A stretch of 50,103 nucleotides of DNA from Polaromonas sp. (GTDB lineage: Bacteria; Pseudomonadota; Gammaproteobacteria; Burkholderiales; Burkholderiaceae_C): the NCBI GenBank assembly GCA_013298815.1, contig JAAFJF010000021.1, positions 1-50,103 of the forward strand, written 5' to 3'. The notes under the pieces were generated by a model. That model had not been told where the DNA came from and made no database searches. It saw only the letters and a list, made by a program, of their open reading frames with translations. This document shows, one piece after another, positions 34,680 to 42,443 of this stretch (the first letter of the stretch is position 1; every line of letters begins with the position of its first letter). A program made the position numbers and the translations under genes.

Positions 34680-37010
34680 TTAGATTATATGCTGTTTTAA
34701 AGCGGCATTGCGATTCGGAAGCAGCAAACTAACTGCAATCACTGTCAAAATACCCACGGGAACCCCAAAAACTCCCGCTGATATCGGGGCAATGTCAAAC
34801 CAAAGCGCAGGCGCTTGACTGCCCAAAGCGGCACGCACGGGAGCTGAATGGATGATCATGTAATACAAAGTCATACATAGACCACTTAGCATGCCGCAAA
34901 CCGCAGCGACACCTGTGGTTCGTTGCCAGAAAATTCCTAAGACCATCGCTGGTACAAAAGCAGCACCCGCTAATGAAAACGAGGCAGCCACCAGCGACAA
35001 AATAGCAGCGGGTCGCTGCGATGCAACATAAGCTGCAGCAAGTGCAACAAGCATCAGCGTAAATTTAGAGAGCATCACACGGTGCAATGCGCTATTTAAA
35101 CCCAGGCGTTTGGGTTTGTAAATGTCGTGCGCCAGCGCATTGCCAATTGTCAGGAGTAAACCATCAGCTGTTGACAGCGCAGCAGCCAAACCGCCCGCGG
35201 CCACTAAGCCAGACACCACATATGGCAGGCCACCAATTTCGGGGGTAGCCAGCATCACAATATCTGCCCCCATGCGTAACTCAGCGAACTGCAAAATGCC
35301 GTCACCATTGACGTCACTCACAGAAATCAAGGTTGGATCCACTTTTGACCATTGCGCTATCCAAGTGGGTAAGTGGTCAAAATTGAGCCCTACCAAATGG
35401 CTCATGATTTCGTACTTCACCAGCACAGCTAGCGCAGGCACAGACAAATACAGCAAAGCGATGAAGAACAAAGACCAAGCAACCGAGCTGCGTGTTTCCG
35501 CCACACTAGGCGTTGTGTAATACCGCGTCAATACGTGCGGCAAGCCAGCCGTCCCTATCATCAAGCAAAACATCAAGGCTAAAAAGTTAAGCCTTGATGA
35601 CTGAAAAGCTTGCTGTTCAGCCTTCGAGCCTTCGGGATTGCCTGCAAATGGCTTTGCATGTCGCGGCATCCCTGCTAATGGCTTAGCACGCTCAGCGTAG
35701 TCTTGCATCGCAGCAGTCCAAACCTCTCGAGCAGAAACAACGTCTTTGGGTAGGGCTGCCAATTCGCGTGAAGCAGCAAAAATCACCGACGCATCCGCAC
35801 GTTGCACGTTGAGTAGCCTCAGTTTAGCCTGCGCATCTTTATGGTCTTGCGCAAGCGAAGCCTCAATGTTAAGCAGCTTATATTCATACGCATTGGCTCG
35901 GCGCAGGTATTCTTGCAAGACGGACAACTCATCGCCAGAAGCCATCAAACCGTCTTCCAATGCACTGATTTTTGCAATCTGTTGACCGTAAGAGAATGCT
36001 GCTACTGGGTTGCCCAATTGTTTGTAGGCCAGCCAGGATACGGGAATCAAAAACGCCAAAATGATGATGACATATTGCGCAACCTGCGTCCAAGTCACCG
36101 CCCGCATACCACCCAAAAACGAGCAGACAAGAACACCACCTAAACCTAGCAAAATACCAATCTCAAACTGTACGCCAGTTAATCGTGAGGTAATCAGCCC
36201 TACCCCATAAATTTGCGCAACTACATACGTGAACGAGCACAGCACAGCGGATAAAGCGGCAATCAACCGAGGCCACTTACCACCAAAACGCAATTGAAAA
36301 TAATCGGGCACGGTTTCGACTTCTACGCGCCTCAGATGCGGCGCAACCAGCAGGCCAATCAAACAAAACCCGCCCGTCCAGCCCAACAAATAAGCTAAGC
36401 CACCAGGCTGTGATGATGTGCCAGAAAACCCCTGCAGATATAGTCCCCCAGCTAAACTGATAAATGACGCCGCGCTCATCCAATCTGCCGCAGTAGCCAT
36501 GCCGTTGTACATGGATGGGATACGTCGCCCAGCGACATAATATTCACTGGGTTCAGCGGTACGACTATAAATACCAATACAGGCGTACAGGCCAATCGTT
36601 GCTGCTAAAAAAATACCACCCAACCAATAGCGAGGTAAACCCGCTCGTTCAGCAGCGAACATAACCCCCAAAAAAGCTAGCACGCCTACGATGTAAATAA
36701 ACATGATGCGGTGCAAACGCATCTTATATGCGGAATACGCAACCATCTCCCAGGTATGTGCTGAAATATCGTGGCTCGTTTTATTTCGCCACCAAGCGTA
36801 CAAAGCAATGATGCCAATAAATAACAACACAGCGCCTTGCGACGCATACCAATAATTAAATGGCCAACCAGCGATAACCCACGACATGGTGTGCGCAAAA
36901 TAGACCCCACCAAACGCTGCAATCAGCCAAAGCGCCAACAAAATTATGCGTAACCGCGATGGTTCAGGCACAGATTGCTGGTTCGGGGTGGAAGGGTTGA
37001 CTGTCATCAT
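34680..37010 (-). CDS. Sodium:solute symporter (VC_2705/ActP-like) with fused DUF4212-type N-terminus
   Basis: This 776-residue inner-membrane protein imports a small organic anion such as acetate with sodium. Residues about 20-95 ([15 protein letters not shown]...[25 protein letters not shown]) look like DUF4212, which in many bacteria is a separate small subunit. The SSS core follows, with [36 protein letters not shown] and the C-terminal [35 protein letters not shown] hydrophilic insert lies at about 340-465, and an EF-hand-like loop [13 protein letters not shown] near residue 566. Length exceeds a plain SSS protein because of the fusion and insert. It lies downstream of ppsA in the same direction across a palindromic 111-bp gap. 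Confidence 0.85.
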   Translation of the reverse strand: MMTVNPSTPNQQSVPEPSRLRIILLALWLIAAFGGVYFAHTMSWVIAGWPFNYWYASQGAVLLFIGIIALYAWWRNKTSHDISAHTWEMVAYSAYKMRLHRIMFIYIVGVLAFLGVMFAAERAGLPRYWLGGIFLAATIGLYACIGIYSRTAEPSEYYVAGRRIPSMYNGMATAADWMSAASFISLAGGLYLQGFSGTSSQPGGLAYLLGWTGGFCLIGLLVAPHLRRVEVETVPDYFQLRFGGKWPRLIAALSAVLCSFTYVVAQIYGVGLITSRLTGVQFEIGILLGLGGVLVCSFLGGMRAVTWTQVAQYVIIILAFLIPVSWLAYKQLGNPVAAFSYGQQIAKISALEDGLMASGDELSVLQEYLRRANAYEYKLLNIEASLAQDHKDAQAKLRLLNVQRADASVIFAASRELAALPKDVVSAREVWTAAMQDYAERAKPLAGMPRHAKPFAGNPEGSKAEQQAFQSSRLNFLALMFCLMIGTAGLPHVLTRYYTTPSVAETRSSVAWSLFFIALLYLSVPALAVLVKYEIMSHLVGLNFDHLPTWIAQWSKVDPTLISVSDVNGDGILQFAELRMGADIVMLATPEIGGLPYVVSGLVAAGGLAAALSTADGLLLTIGNALAHDIYKPKRLGLNSALHRVMLSKFTLMLVALAAAYVASQRPAAILSLVAASFSLAGAAFVPAMVLGIFWQRTTGVAAVCGMLSGLCMTLYYMIIHSAPVRAALGSQAPALWFDIAPISAGVFGVPVGILTVIAVSLLLPNRNAALKQHII

Positions 37011-37071
37011 GGTGAGTCAAAAGTTTAATTCACCACAGCAGTATGACTACTAAAGGTAACTACCTACAAGT

Positions 37072-37107
37072 GACCTATAACTGGCTGTAAACAACAGTTA
37101 TTAGGTC
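37072..37107. promoter_or_regulatory. Imperfect palindrome between ppsA and the symporter gene
   Basis: GACCTATAACTG (37072-37083) faces CAGTTATTAGGTC (37095-37107), identical except for one extra base, with an 11-nt spacer. There is no T-run on either side, so it is more likely a protein-binding site or RNA hairpin than a classical terminator. It lies 61 bp upstream of the symporter start and 15 bp after the ppsA stop. Confidence 0.45.
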
Positions 37108-37121
37108 GGACTTGAGGTAAA

Positions 37122-39512
37122 TTATTTCGCTAAGGCCTGCCATGTAGCCATCACGCTGTCTGGGTTGAGGGAAATCGACTCAATCCCTTGGTCCACCAAC
37201 CATTGCGCAAAGTCTGGATGGTCGCTAGGCCCTTGACCGCAGATGCCGACATACTTATTTTGGCGTTTACAAGCTTGTATAGCCAAAGTCAACATCGCTT
37301 TGACAGCGGGGTCACGCTCGTCAAAGTCAGCGGCCAGTAATTCCAAGCCAGAGTCTCTGTCCAAGCCCAGCGTCAACTGAGTCAAATCGTTGGAACCAAT
37401 CGAGAAGCCATCAAAGTACTCCAAGAAAGCATCCGCCAAGATAGCGTTACTCGGCACCTCGCACATCATCATCACCTTCAAGCCGTTGTCGCCGCGTTTC
37501 AAACCATTTTTAGCCAATAAGTCCATGACTTTAGCGGCTTGGCCAAGAGTACGAACAAATGGCACCATGACGGCAACATTCGTCAAACCCATGTCGTTGC
37601 GCACACGCTTGAGCGCTTGGCACTCCATGGCAAATGCCTCGCCAAACTCTTCACTGGTGTAACGCACTGCACCACGGAATCCCAGCATTGGGTTTTCTTC
37701 TTCCGGCTCGTAGCGAGAACCACCAATCAGCTTGCGGTATTCGTTGGATTTGAAATCGCTGAAACGCACAATCACCTGCTTAGGCCAAAACGCCGCGCCG
37801 ATGGTGGCAACGCCCTCTGCCACTTTGTCTACATAAAAAGCGCGAGGCGATGCGTGGCCGCGAGCGATAGATTCCACCGCTTTCTTCAAATCTGCATCAA
37901 TACTTGGGTAGTCCAAAATCGCTTTGGGGTGTACGCCAATGTTGTTGTTGATGATGAATTCCAAACGCGCCAATCCCACGCCCGCGTTCGGCAATTGGCA
38001 AAAATCAAATGCCAACTGCGGGTTGCCAATGTTCATAGTGATTTTGGTTTTGATCTCCGGCATCACGCCGCGCTGCACTTCGGTCACCTCGGTTTCCAGC
38101 AAACCGTCGTAGATGAAGCCGGTGTCGCCTTCTGCGCAGCTCACCGTCACCAGCGTGCCGTCTTTCAGCATTTCGGTGGCATCACCACAGCCCACCACAG
38201 CGGCGATACCCAGTTCACGCGCAATGATGGCGGCGTGGCAAGTGCGGCCACCTCGGTTGGTCACAATCGCGCTAGCGCGCTTCATCACCGGTTCCCAGTT
38301 CGGATCCGTCATGTCTGTGACCAAAATATCGCCCAGCTGCACTTGGTCCATCTCGTCAATGCTGTGCACCAATCGCACGCGGCCTGTGCCAATTTTTTGA
38401 CCAATCGCACGGCCTTGCGCCAAAATCGCGCTTGAACCTTTGAGTTTGTAACGCAGCTCAGCTTTGCCCGCACTTTGGCTTTTCACGGTTTCAGGACGTG
38501 CTTGCAAGATGTAGATATGCCCGTCCAAACCGTCTTTGCCCCACTCAATGTCCATCGCACGGCCATAATGCGCCTCGATGATCATGGCGTATTTGGCCAA
38601 TTGTTCGACTTCTGCGTCGGTCAAGGAATAACGATTCCGCAAATCAATCGGCACATCGGTCGTTTTGACCAACTTGCCCGAAGCCGCCTTTTCAGCCGCA
38701 CTGGCAAATTCCATTTGAATCTGCTTAGAACCCAAATTGCGGCGAATCACGGCACGGTTGCCGGCGGCCAACATCGGTTTGTGGACATAAAACTCGTCCG
38801 GATTGACCGAGCCTTGCACAACCGTTTCACCCAAGCCGTAACTGGAGGTGATGAAAACGACTTGGTCGAAGCCAGACTCCGTATCCATCGTGAACATCAC
38901 GCCCGCTGCGCCCTTGTCCGAGCGCACCATGCGCTGGATGCCCGCGCTCAAAGCGACATCTGCGTGGGCAAAGCCTTTGTGGACGCGGTAAGAAATCGCA
39001 CGGTCGTTGTACAGCGACGCGAACACTTCTTTGATTTTGTGCAGCACGGTGTCGATACCGACCACATTCAAAAAGCTTTCTTGCTGACCGGCAAACGAGG
39101 CATCTGGCAAATCCTCTGCCGTGGCTGATGAACGCACGGCGAACGAAGCCTCGGCATTACCGCCCTGCAAGGTCATAAATGCACCGCGAATAGCAACATC
39201 CAACTCAGCTGAAAATGGCTGCGCCTCAACCATAGCGCGAATCTGCGCCCCCACTTTAGCCAAATCGCGCACATCTTCGGTGTTGAGCGCGTTCAGCAAT
39301 GCATTGATTTTGTCATCCAAACCGCCGAGTTTCAAAAACTCACGGAAAGCATGAGCCGTGGTGGCAAACCCCGTCGGAACGCGCACGCCCGTGGGCAGTT
39401 GCGAAATCATCTCGCCTAAGCTGGCGTTTTTACCGCCAACCGACTCGACGTCAGCGTTTCTCAGGTTCTCAAACGGAACGACCAGGGCGTTCGGGCTAAA
39501 GAGTGTTGACAT
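37122..39512 (-). CDS. ppsA: Phosphoenolpyruvate synthase
   Basis: This 796-residue enzyme makes PEP from pyruvate and ATP for gluconeogenesis. It has the N-terminal PEP/pyruvate-binding ATP-grasp domain ([45 protein letters not shown]), the phosphohistidine swivel domain with the catalytic His near residue 424 ([16 protein letters not shown]), and the C-terminal barrel ending with [32 protein letters not shown]. The start at 39512 ([17 protein letters not shown]) is the usual one; an upstream ATG at 39587 adds 25 atypical residues. It is divergent from its regulator ppsR. Confidence 0.96.
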   Translation of the reverse strand: MSTLFSPNALVVPFENLRNADVESVGGKNASLGEMISQLPTGVRVPTGFATTAHAFREFLKLGGLDDKINALLNALNTEDVRDLAKVGAQIRAMVEAQPFSAELDVAIRGAFMTLQGGNAEASFAVRSSATAEDLPDASFAGQQESFLNVVGIDTVLHKIKEVFASLYNDRAISYRVHKGFAHADVALSAGIQRMVRSDKGAAGVMFTMDTESGFDQVVFITSSYGLGETVVQGSVNPDEFYVHKPMLAAGNRAVIRRNLGSKQIQMEFASAAEKAASGKLVKTTDVPIDLRNRYSLTDAEVEQLAKYAMIIEAHYGRAMDIEWGKDGLDGHIYILQARPETVKSQSAGKAELRYKLKGSSAILAQGRAIGQKIGTGRVRLVHSIDEMDQVQLGDILVTDMTDPNWEPVMKRASAIVTNRGGRTCHAAIIARELGIAAVVGCGDATEMLKDGTLVTVSCAEGDTGFIYDGLLETEVTEVQRGVMPEIKTKITMNIGNPQLAFDFCQLPNAGVGLARLEFIINNNIGVHPKAILDYPSIDADLKKAVESIARGHASPRAFYVDKVAEGVATIGAAFWPKQVIVRFSDFKSNEYRKLIGGSRYEPEEENPMLGFRGAVRYTSEEFGEAFAMECQALKRVRNDMGLTNVAVMVPFVRTLGQAAKVMDLLAKNGLKRGDNGLKVMMMCEVPSNAILADAFLEYFDGFSIGSNDLTQLTLGLDRDSGLELLAADFDERDPAVKAMLTLAIQACKRQNKYVGICGQGPSDHPDFAQWLVDQGIESISLNPDSVMATWQALAK

Positions 39513-39823
39513 GGGTAAGCTCCAGAGTTTAAAAACCGGATGTGCCGCCTTAACGTTGGTGTTAGTGCAACGGCCAAATTCATGCAAGCAGGCTCATATC
39601 CATGAATGGCGTGCATTTGTTGTTGGTTTTGTAGCTTAGAAAGAGTCAAAACGGCTTGCATGAAAAAATTTGATGAATTCCAAGGAATTAGCGCTATTGT
39701 AGGGTCAGCGGGGTAAAATTTGCTCAAAGCGTACTAAAAATCAAACTACTATACTTTCAATAGCGCCTTAGGCAATTAATACGATGGCTAGCGACAAATT
39801 TAACCTCTAAAATCAATACAACC
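39513..39823. other. Divergent ppsA/ppsR intergenic region
   Basis: This 311-bp gap must hold the promoters of ppsA (leftward) and ppsR (rightward). No coding sequence is evident. A dispersed repeat (39749-39792) lies just upstream of ppsR. I see no clear operator or convincing promoter hexamers. Confidence 0.6.
39749..39792 (+). repeat. Dispersed structured repeat, copy 9
   Basis: CTAT-ACTTTCA-ATAG, then CGCCTTAGGCAA, then TTAATACGATGGCTAGC. The first hairpin keeps its 7-nt loop; the rest is diverged. It ends 31 bp before the ppsR start codon, so it would lie in the ppsR leader if transcription begins upstream. Confidence 0.7.
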
Positions 39824-40645
39824 ATGTCCGACCGCACCGTTTTCTTTATCTCCGATGGCACTGGCATCACGGCTGAAACTTTTGGCAATGCTATTTTGGC
39901 GCAATTTGATATGCAGCCGCGCCATGTGCGGTTGCCGTTTGTGGATACGGTGGACAAGGCGCATCAGGTGGTACGGCAGATCAACCATACGGCTGAGGCT
40001 GAGGGGAAGAAGCCGATTGTGTTCTCTACACTGGTAAACATGGAGGTGCTGCGGGTTATTCAAGCGGGCTGTCAGGGCATGCTGTTGGACATGTTTGCCA
40101 CCTTTGTGAATCCATTGGAAGAAGAGCTGGGTATCAAATCGCACCACCGTATCGGCCGGTTCAGCGACGCCAGCAAGAGCAAGGCGTACAACGACAGGAT
40201 TGAGGCAATCAACTTCAGCCTAGCGCATGACGATGGACAAATGAACCGCGATTTAGAACAATCGGATGTGATTTTGGTAGGCGTGAGCCGCAGCGGAAAA
40301 ACGCCCACTTCACTTTATTTGGCGATGCAATACGGGCTAAAAGCGTCAAATTACCCGCTGATTCCCGAAGATTTTGAGCGTAACCAGTTGCCGCCAGCCC
40401 TCGTTCCGCACAAAAAGAAGATTTTTGGGCTGACGATTCAAGCTGAGCGGCTGAGTGAAATCCGCAACGAACGCCGCCCTAACTCTAAATATGCTAGCTT
40501 AGAAAACTGTCGCGCCGAGGTACATGAAGCCGAGGCCATGATGCGCCGCAGCGGCATTCGTTGGCTAAGCACGACGACCAAGTCAATTGAAGAAATTGCG
40601 ACGACGATTTTGCAGGAGATTCGACCTGAGCGGCTGGAGTATTGA
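39824..40645 (+). CDS. ppsR: PEP synthase regulatory kinase/pyrophosphorylase PpsR (DUF299)
   Basis: This 273-residue bifunctional enzyme phosphorylates a threonine in PpsA using ADP, inactivating it, and reverses this with phosphate. The opening RTVFFISDGTGITAETFGNAIL and the P-loop GVSRSGKTPTSLYLA (near residue 152) are the DUF299 signatures, with the closing STTKSIEEIATTIL. Its divergent position from ppsA strongly supports the function. It is followed by a large nested palindrome. Confidence 0.95.
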   Translation: MSDRTVFFISDGTGITAETFGNAILAQFDMQPRHVRLPFVDTVDKAHQVVRQINHTAEAEGKKPIVFSTLVNMEVLRVIQAGCQGMLLDMFATFVNPLEEELGIKSHHRIGRFSDASKSKAYNDRIEAINFSLAHDDGQMNRDLEQSDVILVGVSRSGKTPTSLYLAMQYGLKASNYPLIPEDFERNQLPPALVPHKKKIFGLTIQAERLSEIRNERRPNSKYASLENCRAEVHEAEAMMRRSGIRWLSTTTKSIEEIATTILQEIRPERLEY

Positions 40646-40656
40646 CTTTGAATTTT

Positions 40657-40759
40657 AATTCCCCTTCTTTAGAAGGGGTGCCCAACGGGCGGAGTAGTTA
40701 TCCTCATGCGCTGCAACTACCCCGTCGCTTCGCGCCACCCCTTCAAATGAAGGGGAATT
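40657..40759. repeat. Large nested inverted repeat (possible bidirectional terminator)
   Basis: AATTCCCCTTCTTTAGAAGG (from 40657) and its near-complement ending GAAGGGGAATT (to about 40758) form outer arms of about 24 bp. Each arm is itself a small hairpin (CCCCTTC/GAAGGGG), and inner arms GGCGGAGTAGTT / AACTACCCCGTC add to the stem. It sits exactly in the convergent gap between ppsR and the GlcG/HbpS gene. Repeats of this type (GGGGTG ... GTAGTT) are seen in many Burkholderiales genomes. Confidence 0.8.
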
Positions 40760-40767
40760 TTTAAGAT

Positions 40768-41175
40768 TTACAGCCCAATCGCCGCAATACCCGCTTTGGC
40801 GATTTGTGCATCTTCCGTTGACTTTACGCCGCTCACGCCGACTGCGCCCAAACACTGGCCGTCTTTCATGATCGGCACTGCGCCTTCGAGCATGCCTTGC
40901 AAATTTGGGGCGCTTAAAAAAGCAACACGTGGGCCGTTGATCAGGTCTTCGTAGACTTTGCTCTCGCGTTTACCCATAGCTGCTGTATGTGCTTTGGCGG
41001 GTGCCATGCTGGCGGACATCACGGGTGCGCCATCTAAGCGGTTGAAATGCAGCAAGTGGCCACCGTCGTCGACGATAGCGATACTGACCGCCCAGTTGTT
41101 TTTAAGCGCTTCCGCTTCGGCAGCGGCGGCGATGAGTTTGAGGTCTGAACTCTCTAAGGTGTGTTTGGTTTTCAT
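40768..41175 (-). CDS. GlcG/HbpS family heme-binding-like protein (DUF336)
   Basis: This 135-residue protein is a single DUF336 (HbpS/GlcG) domain. Signature segments are NNWAVSIAIVDDGGHLLHFNRLDGAPVMS, AKAHTAAMGKRES and GAVGVSGVKSTEDAQIAKAGI. Some family members bind heme or degrade it under oxidative stress, and others occur in glycolate and diol operons. No signal peptide is visible, so it is probably cytoplasmic. It stands alone, convergent with ppsR and divergent from the Bax-inhibitor-like gene. Confidence 0.85.
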   Translation of the reverse strand: MKTKHTLESSDLKLIAAAAEAEALKNNWAVSIAIVDDGGHLLHFNRLDGAPVMSASMAPAKAHTAAMGKRESKVYEDLINGPRVAFLSAPNLQGMLEGAVPIMKDGQCLGAVGVSGVKSTEDAQIAKAGIAAIGL

Positions 41176-41217
41176 GCGTTAATTCTACAAATGTTTGTAG
41201 GAGATTTAACAAATAGC

Positions 41218-41244
41218 TTGATTTTTATAAAAACCGCCTAAAAT
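41218..41244 (+). promoter_or_regulatory. Candidate promoter for the Bax-inhibitor-1 family gene
   Basis: TTGATT (41218-41223) and TAAAAT (41239-41244) lie 42 bp upstream of the start codon with a 15-nt spacer, shorter than ideal. The gene also has a strong AAGGAGAATTGA ribosome-binding site. Confidence 0.3.
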
Positions 41245-41285
41245 TCGCCTTAACTGCATGTTTGCAGGCTTTTAAGGAGAATTGA

Positions 41286-41981
41286 ATGTCTGAACAAATT
41301 CTGAACAATACAGGTTTTGGCGCTGAGGTTAGCTTTGAGTCACGCAACCGGGTGCTACGCAACACTTATTGGCTGCTGGCGCTGAGCCTAATTCCTACCG
41401 TGCTGGGTGCATGGCTGGGCGTGAGCACCGGCATCACCAAAGCCTTCATGGGCGGCTGGATGGGTATTGTCGTTTTCATGGGTGGTGCATTTGCATTTAT
41501 GTATGCGATTGAAAAGACGAAAAACTCTGCAGCTGGCGTGCCCGTCTTACTGGCTTTCACGTTTTTCATGGGTGTGATGCTGTCTGGCTTGATCTCTCGT
41601 GTCTTGGGCTTTAGTAACGGCCCATCGTTGATCATGACTGCATTTGGTGGTACGGCTGGCGTGTTTTTCGTGATGGCTTCATTGGCTAGTGTTATCAAGC
41701 GCGACTTGAGCGGCATGGGCAAATGGCTCTTTGTTGGCGCGATTGTGCTGATGATTGGTTCAGTCATCGGCATACTGGTAGGCTCTTCCGCTGCCATGAT
41801 TGCCGTGTCTGTTGCTGCGATTGGTATTTTCAGCGCTTACATGTTGTATGACCTTAAGCAAATCATCGACGGCGGCGAAACCAACTACATCAGCGCGACT
41901 TTGTCTTTGTATTTGGATATTTTTAATGTATTTCAAAGCCTGCTGTCTCTGTTAGGCATTTTCGGTGGTGAGCGGGATTAA
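41286..41981 (+). CDS. Bax inhibitor-1/YccA family membrane protein
   Basis: This 231-residue inner-membrane protein has about seven hydrophobic helices after a polar N-terminus (MSEQILNNTGFGAEVSFESRNRVLRNTYWLLALSL). The last helix pair with YMLYDLKQIIDGGETNYISATLSLYLDIFNVFQSLLSLLG is the UPF0005 signature. Family members are proton-sensitive calcium leak channels or FtsH-associated modulators; the role here is unproven. It is preceded by AAGGAG at good spacing and followed by a strong palindromic terminator. Confidence 0.93.
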   Translation: MSEQILNNTGFGAEVSFESRNRVLRNTYWLLALSLIPTVLGAWLGVSTGITKAFMGGWMGIVVFMGGAFAFMYAIEKTKNSAAGVPVLLAFTFFMGVMLSGLISRVLGFSNGPSLIMTAFGGTAGVFFVMASLASVIKRDLSGMGKWLFVGAIVLMIGSVIGILVGSSAAMIAVSVAAIGIFSAYMLYDLKQIIDGGETNYISATLSLYLDIFNVFQSLLSLLGIFGGERD

Positions 41982-42000
41982 TTTCGCTTTTTACTGAACA

Positions 42001-42028
42001 AAAAAGGAGTCCGCGGACTCCTTTTTTT
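42001..42028. terminator. Perfectly symmetric terminator-like palindrome
   Basis: GGAGTCCGCGGACTCC (42006-42021) is a perfect 16-bp palindrome flanked by A-run on the left and T-run on the right, so it could stop transcription from both directions. It lies 20 bp after the Bax-inhibitor gene. The perfect symmetry leaves no natural loop, so the hairpin would open at its centre. Confidence 0.85.
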
Positions 42029-42095
42029 ATGAATCCTGTCATCCTGCTAACATGAACTGCGTTGCTGGAGCTGTGCCATCAATTTGGAGACTCAA

Positions 42096-42425
42096 ATGTG
42101 GAAATTAGGCGTGCTGTGGTGGAAATTCAAAAAAGAAATCATGATGGTTTGGGCCATGCTGCGCAATCCTGCTGCGCCAGGTATTTCCAAACTGGTGGCT
42201 TTGTTAGCCGTGGTTTACATTATCAGCCCCGTAGATCTCGTGCCCGATGTGATTCCGATTTTAGGTTGGTTAGACGATGGCGTGATTTCAATTTTGCTAT
42301 TCAAATTGGCTTTCAAACTATTACCAAAAGAGATATACGACAGCCTGAAAGCTCAGTTTGAGAAAAATGGCGGCAAGGTGGACAATGTCGTCGATGACAG
42401 CGTAGTTGATGTTAAGCCCAAATAA
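42096..42425 (+). CDS. YkvA/DUF1232 family small membrane protein
   Basis: This 109-residue protein contains the DUF1232 core SKLVALLAVVYIISPVDLVPDVIPILGWLDDGVISILLFKLAFKLLPKEIYD, with one or two hydrophobic helices around the signature SPVDLxPDxIPxxGxxDD. The start at 42096 (MWKLGVLWW) follows GGAGA at suitable spacing; an upstream in-frame TTG is less likely. The C-terminus is acidic and soluble (VDNVVDDSVVDVKPK). Function is unknown. It is convergent with the large DUF11 gene, with 18 bp between stops. Confidence 0.82.
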   Translation: MWKLGVLWWKFKKEIMMVWAMLRNPAAPGISKLVALLAVVYIISPVDLVPDVIPILGWLDDGVISILLFKLAFKLLPKEIYDSLKAQFEKNGGKVDNVVDDSVVDVKPK

Positions 42426-42443
42426 TTCTAAGGACAAATTGGT

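Noticed and set aside
37539-38435. 298-codon plus-strand frame opposite ppsA
   Set aside because: The ppsA frame contains the catalytic His and all synthase domains; the antisense frame is His/Arg-rich noise.
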